64,000 nucleotides of DNA from Nonomuraea jiangxiensis (GTDB lineage: Bacteria > Actinomycetota > Actinomycetes > Streptosporangiales > Streptosporangiaceae), in assembly GCF_900099965.1 (NCBI RefSeq), contig NZ_FNDJ01000032.1:1-64000 (forward strand), in the 5' to 3' direction. The position numbers were made by a program, and so were the translations under genes. Below the pieces are notes generated by a model. That model was given only the letters and a program-made list of their open reading frames with translations, was not told where the DNA came from and searched no databases. Shown here in pieces: positions 32,920 to 41,505 of this stretch; position 1 is the stretch's first letter; the number at the start of each line of letters is the position of its first letter.

Positions 32920-34815
32920 TCACGTCACCCGGCGGGTGAAGTGGGGGTGACGCGCCTCGGCTTCCTGGGGGTTCAGGAACGGGCGCGCCGCCAGCCACGC
33001 CGCCGCCCCGGCCGCGTCACCCGCCGCGACGGCATCCCGCAGCAGGCCCCGTACGGCATCCCGTACGGGGCCTGTCGCCGTAAGGACGCTGCCTGCGAGG
33101 ACGATCGGAAGGCCGGGCCGATGCACCTGCGAGGCGGTCGCCGCGAGCCGGGCCGCGGCCTCCTCCACGATGGCCACCGCCACCGGATCTCCTTTCCGGG
33201 CAGCCTGGCTCACCAGCGGCGCCAACTCGGCCAGGGCAAGCGGCGGCCGCGCATGCACAGCCGCCGCCAGCTGAGCGACCGGATCACCGCCAAGCCCCTC
33301 AGGCACAAGCCGCCGCACAACCAACCCAGCCAACCCTGCCAGCCCCGCCCAGCCAGCGGCCGAAGCAGCGACGCCCGTCCCGCCCGCCGCATGTCCAGCG
33401 GCGATGGAAGCGGCGACGCCCATCTCGCCTGTCGCATCTCCAGCGGCGATGGATCCGGCGACGCCCGTCCCGCCCGCCGCATGTCCGGCCACGCCCACTC
33501 TGGGGCCACCCTCCCAGGAGACGCCCGTTCGGTCTCCGCCCACTTCGGCGACGCCCACTTCGGCCCCGCCCGCGCCGGAGCCGCCCGCTCGGGCGGTGCT
33601 CGCTTCATCGCCGTCCGCTTGAGCCGCGCTCATGCTAGGGCCGTCCGCTTGAGTCGCTCTCATGCCGGGGCCGCCCACTTCGGCCGCGCCCGTCCTGGGG
33701 TCGCCCGCTTGGGCGGTGCTTGTTTTATCGCCGCCCGTTCGAGCCGCGCTCGTGCCAGGGTTGCCCGCTTCGTTTGCGTTCGTTCCTTGGGCGCCCGGTG
33801 GCACCGCGCCAGCGTCGAGGCCGCTGGCTTCCGGGGCGCCCGGTGGGGCAGTGCCAGCCTGGGGGGTGCCGGTTGTGGGGGCGTTGGCTCCGGAGACGCC
33901 CGGCCGGACTCCGCCGCCTTTGTAGCGGACAGCCTTGGAGCCGCCAGCCTTAGGAGAGCGGCCAGCGTTGGAGCCGCTCGCCTTGGAGTCAGTGGCGTCA
34001 AAGCCGCCGGCCTCGGAGTCGCTGGCCTCGGAGTCACCGAGTGCGGGGGTGCCCGGTCGGGCGGGGGCGGGTTCTGAGTGGGTGGGTTCCCCGGCGGCGG
34101 TGGTGAAGGCAGCGGCGGTGGGGGTTATGAAGGCGGTGGAGGTGGCGGTCGGGTCGGTGGTGGGGTGTGTGGCGGTGGGCTGTGCGGCGGGCGGGTGGGT
34201 GGTGGGGTGGGTGGCGAGTGTTTGGAGGGTGGCGAGGGTTTGGAGGGTGGTGCGGGCGGCGGCGCGGCCGAGCCAGAAGGCCGAGCCCTCGTCTCCGAGT
34301 AACCAGCCGAACCCGTCCGCTGTCGCGACCGCCCGGTGGTCGATAATTTTTGCCGCGATCGCCCCCGTGCCGGATATCAGCACAGTGCCCGTCGGTGCTG
34401 CCGTGCCCGAGGCGAATGCGGTCACGACGTCGCCGGCGGACCACACGGGCACCGCTCCGGAACGCCCGGAGCCCCGCCCCTCCGAGGCGTCCCCACTCGG
34501 CACGGCGCGGAAGGTGTGTGGATCGGTGTGGAGGGTGTGGGCGGGTAGGAGGGCACGGAAGACCCGGTCGATAAGGTCCGCACACAGGGCGGGGTTGCCC
34601 GCCAGTCCCACGACCACCGACACCACCTGCGGTGATGTGCCGCCCGCCAGCGCCTCCCGGACGGCGGTGGTGAGGTTGGCGGCGGCCAGGTCCGGCCCGA
34701 GCGCGCCGGGGTTGGCGCCGCCCGCGTGCCCGCGACCTACCGCTGTGCCGTCCAGGGTGAAGAGCGCGGCGCGCGAGGACGTGCCGCCGGCGTCGACGCC
34801 GAGCACCAGCTTCAT
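32920..34815 (-). CDS. BadF/BadG-type N-acetylglucosamine kinase-like protein with large low-complexity insertion (module A)
   Basis: 631 residues, about twice the family length. The first 190 residues carry the actin-like ATPase motifs GVDAGGTSSRAAL (phosphate 1), LISGTGAIAA (phosphate 2, about 146-155) and GFGWLLGDEGSAFWLGR. The last 140 carry GDPVAVAIVEEAA and LAGSVLTATGPV (adenosine motif). Residues about 200-490 are an Ala/Gly/Thr/Ser-rich repetitive insertion absent from the paralogue at 42426-43397. ATG 34815 fits the start. The family phosphorylates amino sugars such as GlcNAc. It diverges from the module's RpiR gene. Whether the protein folds with this insert is unclear; no frameshift is seen. 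Confidence 0.85.
   Translation of the reverse strand: MKLVLGVDAGGTSSRAALFTLDGTAVGRGHAGGANPGALGPDLAAANLTTAVREALAGGTSPQVVSVVVGLAGNPALCADLIDRVFRALLPAHTLHTDPHTFRAVPSGDASEGRGSGRSGAVPVWSAGDVVTAFASGTAAPTGTVLISGTGAIAAKIIDHRAVATADGFGWLLGDEGSAFWLGRAAARTTLQTLATLQTLATHPTTHPPAAQPTATHPTTDPTATSTAFITPTAAAFTTAAGEPTHSEPAPARPGTPALGDSEASDSEAGGFDATDSKASGSNAGRSPKAGGSKAVRYKGGGVRPGVSGANAPTTGTPQAGTAPPGAPEASGLDAGAVPPGAQGTNANEAGNPGTSAARTGGDKTSTAQAGDPRTGAAEVGGPGMRATQADGPSMSAAQADGDEASTARAGGSGAGGAEVGVAEVGGDRTGVSWEGGPRVGVAGHAAGGTGVAGSIAAGDATGEMGVAASIAAGHAAGGTGVAASAAGWAGLAGLAGLVVRRLVPEGLGGDPVAQLAAAVHARPPLALAELAPLVSQAARKGDPVAVAIVEEAAARLAATASQVHRPGLPIVLAGSVLTATGPVRDAVRGLLRDAVAAGDAAGAAAWLAARPFLNPQEAEARHPHFTRRVT
33043..33074. 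repeat. 14-bp perfect inverted repeat inside the kinase 3' end
   Basis: CAGGCCCCGTACGG and CCGTACGGGGCCTG pair perfectly across a 4-base loop (CATC). It lies in codons for the C-terminal helix of the kinase (VRDAVRGLLRDAV region). No U-run follows, so a simple terminator is unlikely. Confidence 0.8.
33346..34215. repeat. Low-complexity insertion in kinase gene of module A
   Basis: About 870 in-frame bases of related short units encode segments such as AGGPGMRATQADG, AAQADGDEAST and HAAGGTGVA, plus an N-terminal Thr/Pro/His stretch. Alignment with the neighbouring paralogous kinase places it just after the FWLGR motif, in a surface region. Confidence 0.8.
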
Positions 34816-34875
34816 GTCAAAAATTATTGCCCAAATGCCTTGACCGCACCACAATCCGAGCATAATTATCACCGC
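34816..34875. promoter_or_regulatory. Divergent promoter of amino-sugar module A
   Basis: An AT-rich island between kinase and RpiR genes. AATTATTGC (34822-34830) and GCATAATT (34859-34866) form an imperfect inverted repeat, and TTGACC (34840-34845) with CATAAT (34861-34866) could be a promoter giving a near-leaderless RpiR transcript. An AATAATTTT core, read on the minus strand, recurs upstream of module B. Confidence 0.5.
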
Positions 34876-35745
34876 GTGGAACTACTGGGCCGCATCCGAG
34901 CCGAACAGCACGACATGCCCGAGGCGCTGCGCAAGGTGGCCGACACGATCCTCGACGGTCCGGCCGACGCGGCCCGGATGACCATCGTGGACCTGGCCGA
35001 GCGGAGTGGTACGTCCACCGCCACCATCACCCGCTTCTGCCGCGCCCTCGGCTTCGCCGGATACGCCGAGCTCCGCGTGGCCATCGCCACCGAGACCGGC
35101 CGGGTCGCCCAGCAGACGTGGGAGACCGACATCGGCCAGGAGATCCTGCCCGACGACAGCCTCGACCGGGTGCTCAGTGTCGTCTCCGGCAACGACATCC
35201 GCCTGATCCAGGAGACCCGCGACCAGCTCGATCTGGCCGTGGTCGAGAAGGTCGCGCAGGCCGTGGCCAGGGCCGGGCGGGTGCTGCTGTTCGGGGTGTC
35301 GAGCAGCGCGGCCGTGGCCAGCGAGATGGAATACCGGCTGCAGCGCATGCGGGTGCCGACCTGGAGCAGGTCCGACGCCCACAGCGCGCTGACGGACGCG
35401 GCGCTGCTCGGCCAGGGCGACGTGGCGATCGGCATCTCGCACAGCGGCAGAACGCGCGAGGTCATCGAGGTCCTGGCGGAGGCGGGCAGTCACGGCGCGA
35501 TCAGCGTGGCCGTCACGTCCCAGCCGAGGTCCCCGCTGGCCGAGGTGGCCGAGCTGGTCCTCACCACGGCCAGCCGCGCGACGAGCTTCAGGTCCGAGGG
35601 CTTCGCGGCGATCCACTCGCAGCTGCTCGTACTGGATGTCGTGTACGTGTCCGTCGCCCAGCGCACCTACGAACGCACCAAGCAGGCCTTCGACGTCACC
35701 GTCCGCGCCGTGGCCGGACATCGTCTCCCGGAAGGGGATATATGA
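34876..35745 (+). CDS. RpiR/MurR-family transcriptional regulator (module A)
   Basis: 289 residues: an N-terminal RpiR helix-turn-helix domain (LPEALR-like start, MTIVDLAERSGTSTATITRF, CRALGFAGYAELRVAI) and a C-terminal SIS sugar-phosphate-binding domain (LLFGVSSSAAVASEMEYRL, IGISHSGRTREVIEVL, AVTSQPRSPLAEVAE). It should sense a phosphorylated (amino) sugar made by the divergent kinase. GTG 34876 starts where the paralogue at 43478 also aligns. Its stop overlaps the SIS gene start (ATGA). Confidence 0.92.
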   Translation: MELLGRIRAEQHDMPEALRKVADTILDGPADAARMTIVDLAERSGTSTATITRFCRALGFAGYAELRVAIATETGRVAQQTWETDIGQEILPDDSLDRVLSVVSGNDIRLIQETRDQLDLAVVEKVAQAVARAGRVLLFGVSSSAAVASEMEYRLQRMRVPTWSRSDAHSALTDAALLGQGDVAIGISHSGRTREVIEVLAEAGSHGAISVAVTSQPRSPLAEVAELVLTTASRATSFRSEGFAAIHSQLLVLDVVYVSVAQRTYERTKQAFDVTVRAVAGHRLPEGDI

Positions 35746-36500
35746 CCATAGATCAGCGAGTGAGCCCGCAAGCCTTCGCCGAGCACATCGCCCACCTCGT
35801 CCGGATCATCCCGGAGGACCCGGAGATCTCGCGAGCCGCCGATCTCTTCACCAAGGCGCTGACCGGCGGTGGCGTCATCCAGGCCTTCGGCTCCGGCCAC
35901 TCGGAGGCGGTCGCCATGGAGATCGCCGGCCGCGCGGGCGGCCTCGTCCCCACCAACAGGCTCGCCCTCAGGGACATCGTCCGCTACGGCGACGCCCCCC
36001 GCGAGGAGCTCGACCGGTACGACCTCGAACGCGACCCCTCGATCGCCCACACCATCCTCGACCTGGCCCCCGTCCACCGCGACGACCTGTTCGTGATCAT
36101 CTCCAACTCGGGCGTGAACGGCGTGGTGGTCGAACTCGCCACGCTCGTCAAGCAGCGCGGTCACGACCTGATCGCGATCACCTCCCGCGCCCACAGCGAT
36201 GCCGTCGCGTCCCGCCACCCCTCGGGCCGCAAGCTCGCCGACCTGGCCGACGTCGTCCTGGACAACCACGCCCCCTACGGCGACGCCGTCCTGCCCCTGC
36301 CCGACGGCGGCGCGACCGGCGCCGTCTCCACCATCACCTCCGCGATGCTGGCCCAGCTCGTCGTCGCCCAGACGGTGAGCAACCTGCTCGAAGCCGGTGA
36401 GAGGCCACCGGTGTACCTCTCGGCCAACGTCCCGGAGGGCGACGCGCACAACCTCGCACTAGAGGCCCGGTACGCGGGCCGCATCCGCCGAGGAGCCTGA
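35742..36500 (+). CDS. SIS-domain phosphosugar isomerase-like protein (module A)
   Basis: 252 residues of the SIS_2 type: IQAFGSGHSEAVAMEIAGRAGG, LFVIISNSGVNGVVVELA, and the C-terminal YLSANVPEGDAHN. SIS folds bind phosphorylated sugars and catalyse isomerisation, deamination or etherase reactions. Highly similar in layout to the protein at 44348-45082. Coupled to the RpiR gene by ATGA with GAAGGGG as ribosome site. In this setting it probably processes the 6-phosphate formed by the divergent kinase; the exact reaction is not determinable. Confidence 0.9.
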   Translation: MTIDQRVSPQAFAEHIAHLVRIIPEDPEISRAADLFTKALTGGGVIQAFGSGHSEAVAMEIAGRAGGLVPTNRLALRDIVRYGDAPREELDRYDLERDPSIAHTILDLAPVHRDDLFVIISNSGVNGVVVELATLVKQRGHDLIAITSRAHSDAVASRHPSGRKLADLADVVLDNHAPYGDAVLPLPDGGATGAVSTITSAMLAQLVVAQTVSNLLEAGERPPVYLSANVPEGDAHNLALEARYAGRIRRGA

Positions 36501-36577
36501 CCCGCCTTGAACCAGCCACCACCTCTGTCCGTCATGCGCGAATTCCGGGGGCCGCAGAACCAAGGAGAACCCCACCC

Positions 36578-37927
36578 ATGTCCCGAAATTTCGGAAAGAT
36601 CCTGCTCTCCTTAGCCATCACCGCCGTCCTCACGGTCGTCGCCCTGGTCATCCCCGCCGACGCCGCCCAGTCCGTACGCCTCCAGTACCGCACCAGCTCC
36701 CCCGGCGCCACCACGGCCCAGGCCGAACCCTGGCTCCAGCTCTTCAACGACGGCACCACCACGATCCCGCTCAACCAGGTCAAGATCCGCTACTACCTCA
36801 AGGGCGCGGAGACCTACCGCTTCGCCTGCTCCTGGGCGGTGGTGGGCTGTTCGACGGTGACCGGGCAGTTCGTCCGCCAGGCGGGCACCGACCAGTACCT
36901 GGAGGTCGGCTTCACCTCCGGCACCCTGGCCCCCGGCTCGAACACCGGAGACCTGCAGCTGCGCTTCTACCGCGCGGACTGGCAGACGTTCCAGCAGAGC
37001 GACGACTACTCCTACGGTCCCCAGACCGCCTACGGCAACTGGAACAAGATCACCGTCTACGTGAACGGCCAGCTCGCCTGGGGCACCCCGACGGGCAGCG
37101 AGCCCACCCCGACCGTCACGGTCACCCCGCCGGGACCTGGGGGCGTGCTGTTCGACGACTTCACGTACACGAGCTCCGCCGACCCGCTGCTGGCCCAGCA
37201 CGGCTGGACGGTACGCGGCAGCTCGGGCGGGCCGGGTGTGCCGGGCGCGACCTGGTCGCCGTCGGCCGTCTCGTTCCCCGGCGGCCTGCTGACCCTCGAC
37301 TCCTCCACGAACGGCACGGCGGGCGGCACCGTACAGACCGAGCTGTCCACCACCAACCGCAAGTTCCAGGAGGGCACCTACGCCGCCCGCGTGCGCTTCA
37401 GCGACGCGCCGACCAGCGGTCCCGACGGCGAGCACGTGGTGCAGACGTTCTTCACCATCACCCCGCTGCGCTACAACCTGGACCCCGACTACGGCGAGCT
37501 CGACTTCGAGTATCTGCCCAACGGCGGCTGGGGCGAGCCGTCCAACATCCTCTACGCCACCAGCTGGGAGACCTACCAGGGCGAGCCCTGGCAGGCCGTC
37601 AACACCCACACCGCCGAGCGCGTGAGCTTCGCCGGCTGGCACGACCTGGTCATCCAGGTGTCCGGCGGCCGGATGAAGTACTACGTGGACGGCCGCCTGT
37701 TCGCCGACCACGGTGACATCTACTATCCCGAGACGCCGATGTGGATCATGTTCAACCAGTGGTTCATCGATCTTCAGGGGGCCACCGGGACGCGTACGTA
37801 CCGGCAGCAGGTCGACTGGATCTACCACAGCAAGAACGAGGTCGTCTCGCCCGCCGACGTGCAGAGCAGGGTCGCGGCCCTGCGCTCGGCCGGCACCGCC
37901 TTCAGGGACACCGTCCCCAACCCGTGA
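36578..37927 (+). CDS. Secreted CBM3-GH16 family glycoside hydrolase
   Basis: 449 residues. A signal peptide (about 1-29, hydrophobic core and PADAA) is followed by a family-3-like carbohydrate-binding module (about 32-165: WLQLFNDGTTTIPLNQVKIRYYL, YYSYGP-like turn). A short Pro/Thr linker then leads to a GH16 concanavalin-like domain (about 188-425). The GH16 catalytic motif is GELDFEY, with Glu307 nucleophile, Asp309 and Glu311 acid/base. Such enzymes cut beta-1,3/1,4-glucans or related polymers outside the cell. Its place between the SIS protein and the sugar importer suggests it releases the oligosaccharide this module imports. Substrate not certain. Confidence 0.88.
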   Translation: MSRNFGKILLSLAITAVLTVVALVIPADAAQSVRLQYRTSSPGATTAQAEPWLQLFNDGTTTIPLNQVKIRYYLKGAETYRFACSWAVVGCSTVTGQFVRQAGTDQYLEVGFTSGTLAPGSNTGDLQLRFYRADWQTFQQSDDYSYGPQTAYGNWNKITVYVNGQLAWGTPTGSEPTPTVTVTPPGPGGVLFDDFTYTSSADPLLAQHGWTVRGSSGGPGVPGATWSPSAVSFPGGLLTLDSSTNGTAGGTVQTELSTTNRKFQEGTYAARVRFSDAPTSGPDGEHVVQTFFTITPLRYNLDPDYGELDFEYLPNGGWGEPSNILYATSWETYQGEPWQAVNTHTAERVSFAGWHDLVIQVSGGRMKYYVDGRLFADHGDIYYPETPMWIMFNQWFIDLQGATGTRTYRQQVDWIYHSKNEVVSPADVQSRVAALRSAGTAFRDTVPNP

Positions 37928-37933
37928 CAAGCC

Positions 37934-37958
37934 CCTGCGCCCGTCCTGCGGGCGCAGG
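37934..37958 (+). terminator. Intra-operon hairpin after the GH16 gene
   Basis: CCTGCGCCCG and CGGGCGCAGG form a perfect 10-bp stem around TCCTG. There is no U-run. Placed between the hydrolase stop and the binding-protein start, it could attenuate read-through or protect the 3' end so that the binding protein is expressed differently. Confidence 0.6.
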
Positions 37959-37983
37959 CACCCCCCACAACCCGAGGAACGCC

Positions 37984-39246
37984 ATGAAGAACCGCATCCT
38001 GGCCCTGGTGGCCGTGTTCGCGCTCGGCGCGTGCGGCACCGGCGGCGAGCCGGCGCCCGGGTCGGCGCAGGCGAGCGGCGCCCCCGCGAAGCTGACCGTC
38101 TGGATCATGGACGGCAGCGTCACCCAGGACCTGCTGAAGAAGTTCGAGACCGAGTACGAGACCGCCCACCAGGGCGTGGACCTCGACCTCCAGGTCCAGG
38201 CGTGGGACGGCATCGGCGAGCGGGTCACCGCCGCCCTGGCCAGCACCGACGCGCCCGACGTGATCGAGGTGGGCAACACCCAGGTCGCCCAGTACGCGGC
38301 CAGCGGCGGCGTGACGGACCTGACCGCCAGGATCGGCGAGCTGAACGGCGCCGACTGGCTGCCCGGCCTGGCCCAGCCGGGCAACATCGACGGCAAGCAG
38401 TACGGAATCCCGTGGTACGCCGCCAACCGCGTGGTCGTCTACAACAAGGACCTGTTCGCCAAGGCCGGCATCAAGGAGCCCCCGAAAACCCGTGACGAAT
38501 GGCTAGATATCACGACAAAACTAAATAAAGACGGAAACCAGGGCATCTACCTGGCCGGCCAGACCTGGTACGCCCTGGCGGGCTTCGTCTGGGACGAGGG
38601 CGGCGACCTGGCGGTCCAGGAGGGCGGCAAGTGGCGGGGCGCCCTCGACACCCCGCAGGCCCTGGCCGGCATGGACTTCTACAAGCGCCTTCAGGCCCTC
38701 GGCAAGGGCCCCAAGGACGCCGACGAGGCCACCCCGCCCCAGCACGAGGTGTTCGCGCAGGGCAAGGTCGGGCAGATCATCGCCGTGCCGGGCGTCGCGG
38801 CCCGGGTCCTGGAGGTTGACGGCACGCTGAAGGACAAGATGGGCTTCTTCCCCATCCCCGGCAAGACGGCCGACAAGCCGGGCACCGTGTTCACCGGCGG
38901 CTCCGACCTGATCATCCCGGCCGCCTCGCAGCGCCAGGAGGAGGCGTACGAGCTGGTCAAGGCCCTGGCGGGGGAGAAGTTCCAGACCGAGCTGGCCAAG
39001 GCGATGAGCTTCGTACCGAACCGTACAGGGCTGGCCGGCGTGCTGTCCGGCGACGAGGGCACCGCCGCCATGGCCGTCGGCGCCGCCCACGGCCGCGCCA
39101 CCCCGAACACCCCCAACTGGGCCGCCGTCGAGGCCACCTCCGTGATCAAGCAGTACATGACCGCCGTCCTCACCGGAGCCGACCCGGCGGCGGAGGCGCG
39201 GAAGACGTCGGAGTCGATCACCACGACGCTGAACAGCGGATCCTGA
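37984..39246 (+). CDS. ABC sugar transporter substrate-binding lipoprotein (module A)
   Basis: 420 residues. Lipoprotein signal with LGAC lipobox (Cys17) and a family-1 solute-binding fold (LTVWIMDGSVTQDLLKKFE, PDVIEVGNTQVAQYAASGG, YGIPWYAANRVVVYNKDLF). It captures an oligosaccharide and delivers it to the two following permeases; no ATPase gene is present, so a shared MsiK-like ATPase is expected. ATG has GAGGAA 5-6 bases upstream. Around 38500-38540 a short patch is strikingly AT-rich, with CTA and AAA codons rare elsewhere here. The next gene starts within its stop (TGATG). Confidence 0.92.
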   Translation: MKNRILALVAVFALGACGTGGEPAPGSAQASGAPAKLTVWIMDGSVTQDLLKKFETEYETAHQGVDLDLQVQAWDGIGERVTAALASTDAPDVIEVGNTQVAQYAASGGVTDLTARIGELNGADWLPGLAQPGNIDGKQYGIPWYAANRVVVYNKDLFAKAGIKEPPKTRDEWLDITTKLNKDGNQGIYLAGQTWYALAGFVWDEGGDLAVQEGGKWRGALDTPQALAGMDFYKRLQALGKGPKDADEATPPQHEVFAQGKVGQIIAVPGVAARVLEVDGTLKDKMGFFPIPGKTADKPGTVFTGGSDLIIPAASQRQEEAYELVKALAGEKFQTELAKAMSFVPNRTGLAGVLSGDEGTAAMAVGAAHGRATPNTPNWAAVEATSVIKQYMTAVLTGADPAAEARKTSESITTTLNSGS

Positions 39247-40130
39247 TGCGGGCTGGGCACCGCGCGTTCTGGCCCTACCTGCTCATCGCGCCCGCGGTGG
39301 CGGGCGGGGCCTTCCTCCTGCTCTATCCGCTGCTCAAGGCGGCGGTGATCTCGTTCCAGCACTTCCGCATGGGCGAGCTGATCCGGGGCGGCGCGGCCTT
39401 CGCCGGCCTGGACAACTACGTCGAGCTCCTGTCCGGAGCGCAGTTCTGGCAGGTGCTGCTGCGCACGCTGGTGTGGACCGCGACCAACGTGGTGCTCATC
39501 GTGGTGCTGTCCACCGGCGTCGCCCTCATGCTCGTACGCCTGCGCCGAGGCCTGCGCCTGACCCTCATGAGCGCGCTGGCCCTGGCCTGGGCCACCCCTA
39601 TCATCGCGGCGACCACGGTGTTCCAGTGGTTGTTCCAGTCGGAGCTGGGCGTGGTCAACTGGCTGCTGGTGACCCTCGGCTTCGACTCCTTCCAGGGCTA
39701 CACCTGGTTCGCCGACGGCACGGCCACGTTCGCCGTGCTCGTGGTGCTGGTGGTGTGGCAGTCGGTGCCGTTCGCCGCTCTCACCCTCTACGCCGGGCTG
39801 ACCACGATCCCGATCGAGCTGTACGAGTCGGCCAGGATCGACGGCGGCACCGGCCGGCAGGTCTTCTGGAAGGTCACCGTGCCGATGCTGCGCCAGCTCT
39901 TCGCCCTGGTCGCCGTGCTGGAGGTGATCTGGGTGGCCAAGTGCTTCCCGCAGATCTGGGTGCTCAGCCAGGGCGGCCCGGACGACGCCACCACCACCCT
40001 GCCGATCTACGCCTTCAAGATCGCCCGGGTGCTGCACCGCTATGACCTGGGCTCGGCGGTCGCCATGCTCACGGTCGTCATCCTCGCCGTCGCCCTGGTC
40101 AACAACCTGCGTCGAATGGTGCGCTCATGA
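39246..40130 (+). CDS. ABC sugar transporter permease (module A, MalF-like)
   Basis: 294 residues, about six membrane helices. The cytoplasmic EAA loop reads YESARIDGGTGRQVFWKVTVPML, which docks the ATPase. Typical CUT1 features include WFADGTATFAVLV and IWVLSQGGP. It overlaps both neighbours by one to four bases. It pairs with the next gene as the heterodimeric channel for the binding protein upstream. Confidence 0.93.
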   Translation: MRAGHRAFWPYLLIAPAVAGGAFLLLYPLLKAAVISFQHFRMGELIRGGAAFAGLDNYVELLSGAQFWQVLLRTLVWTATNVVLIVVLSTGVALMLVRLRRGLRLTLMSALALAWATPIIAATTVFQWLFQSELGVVNWLLVTLGFDSFQGYTWFADGTATFAVLVVLVVWQSVPFAALTLYAGLTTIPIELYESARIDGGTGRQVFWKVTVPMLRQLFALVAVLEVIWVAKCFPQIWVLSQGGPDDATTTLPIYAFKIARVLHRYDLGSAVAMLTVVILAVALVNNLRRMVRS

Positions 40131-40945
40131 AGAGGCTCACGCTCAACGCGGCCGCGGTGGCCGTACTGGTGGTCACGATCTTCCCGGTCTACTGGATGTT
40201 CCTGACGGCGTTCAAGCCGACCAGGGACATCCAGTCGGAGACGCCGACCTTCTGGCCCTCCCATCCCACCCTCGACCACTTCGCCACCGCGATCAGTGCG
40301 CCGAACTTCTGGATCTACTGGCGCAACAGCCTCCTGGTCACGGCGGCCGCGGTGCTGTTCGCGCTGGTGGTGGCGCTGCTAGCGGCGTTCGCGGTGGCCA
40401 GGATGCGCTGGCGGGGGCGGGGGCCGTTCGTGGTGGCGGTGTTCGCGGCGCAGATGGCGCCGTGGGAGGCGCTGCTGGTGCCGGTGTTCATCATCGCCAG
40501 GGACACCGACCTGCTGGACTCGCTGGCCATGCTGACCGGCGTCTACTTCATGATCACGTTGCCGTTCACGATCGTCACGCTGCGCGGGTTTCTGGCGGCG
40601 ATCCCGCCGGAGCTGGAGGAGGCGGCGCTGGTGGACGGGTGCGGCCGGCTGGCGGCGTTCCGGAGGGTGGCGTTCCCGCTGCTGGCGCCCGGGCTGATGG
40701 CGACCTCGATGTTCGGGTTCATCACGGCGTGGAACGAGTTCGCGTTCGTGAACGTACTGATCATCAAGGACCAGTCGCTCAGGACGTTGCCGGTGTGGTT
40801 GTCGTCGTTCAGGGACGTGTTCGGCACGGACTGGGGCGCCACGATGGCCGCCGCCAGCCTGTTCGCCCTGCCCGCGCTGCTGCTCTTCCTCTTCCTGCAG
40901 CGCCACGTGGGCACGGGCATGACGGCGGGGGCGGTCAAGGGCTGA
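40127..40945 (+). CDS. ABC sugar transporter permease (module A, MalG-like)
   Basis: 272 residues, six membrane helices. The EAA loop is ELEEAALVDGCGRLAAFRRV, with the MalG-type ITAWNEFAFVNVLI and the C-terminal GMTAGAVKG. Its ATG overlaps the previous stop (ATGA). It is the last gene of module A; the GntR genes on the other strand converge on it 30 bases later. Confidence 0.93.
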   Translation: MKRLTLNAAAVAVLVVTIFPVYWMFLTAFKPTRDIQSETPTFWPSHPTLDHFATAISAPNFWIYWRNSLLVTAAAVLFALVVALLAAFAVARMRWRGRGPFVVAVFAAQMAPWEALLVPVFIIARDTDLLDSLAMLTGVYFMITLPFTIVTLRGFLAAIPPELEEAALVDGCGRLAAFRRVAFPLLAPGLMATSMFGFITAWNEFAFVNVLIIKDQSLRTLPVWLSSFRDVFGTDWGATMAAASLFALPALLLFLFLQRHVGTGMTAGAVKG

Positions 40946-40975
40946 CGGTCCCTGCCGAGAGCGGGCGGCTGCGAT

Positions 40976-41464
40976 TCAGGCGGGTGGTTCCTCGGGCCAT
41001 CCCGCTGGATCGGCCACGTAGGTGCCACGTCGCGCCACTGTCACGACCCACCGCTGTTCCCGCAGGCGGGAAACGGCCTGCCGTGCCGTGACCCTGGCGA
41101 CTCCGTACTGCCGCATCAACGCCTGCTCGCTGGGTATCGCCCGGTTCGGCCGGAGCTCGCCGCGTCTGATCCGAGCGGCGAGGTCATTGGCGATGATCAC
41201 ATAGATCGCCCTCGTCGGCTTCGCCCGTGGCACACCGAGAGGCCCGACGAAGGTGCCTTCCCCTTGAACGGTATGGGCGAGCCCACGTCGGCGAAGCTCC
41301 CGTGCCACGTTGCGCGCGGTGGTGCGCGCGATCGTGTACTCCGCCTCCAGCTCTGCCTCGCTCGGTACGGGTTCGCCGGGCCGCAACTCCCCGCTGGTGA
41401 TCCGATCCTGGATCTCGTCGGCGACTTGCACGTAAATCGGGACGGGCCCGTCACGGTCGAGCAT
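40976..41464 (-). CDS. Double winged-helix GntR-type regulator 1 (no effector domain)
   Basis: 162 residues made of two GntR winged-helix domains in a row. The first is YVQVADEIQDRITSGELRPG with PSEAELEAEYTIARTTARNV and VQGEGTFVG; the second is YVIIANDLAARIRRGELRPN with PSEQALMRQYGVARVTARQA and ARRGTYVAD. No ligand-binding domain follows. ATG 41464 is chosen because the next paralogue aligns from the same residue and TACGCT lies 6 bases upstream as in leaderless promoters; ATG 41470 is two codons longer. One chain could bind two operators or a long palindrome. It may control module A, module B or the small gene at 42093. Confidence 0.8.
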   Translation of the reverse strand: MLDRDGPVPIYVQVADEIQDRITSGELRPGEPVPSEAELEAEYTIARTTARNVARELRRRGLAHTVQGEGTFVGPLGVPRAKPTRAIYVIIANDLAARIRRGELRPNRAIPSEQALMRQYGVARVTARQAVSRLREQRWVVTVARRGTYVADPAGWPEEPPA

Positions 41465-41505
41465 GCTCATAGCGTAGACGTGTCGATACAAGCAGTCAGG
41501 CAAAC

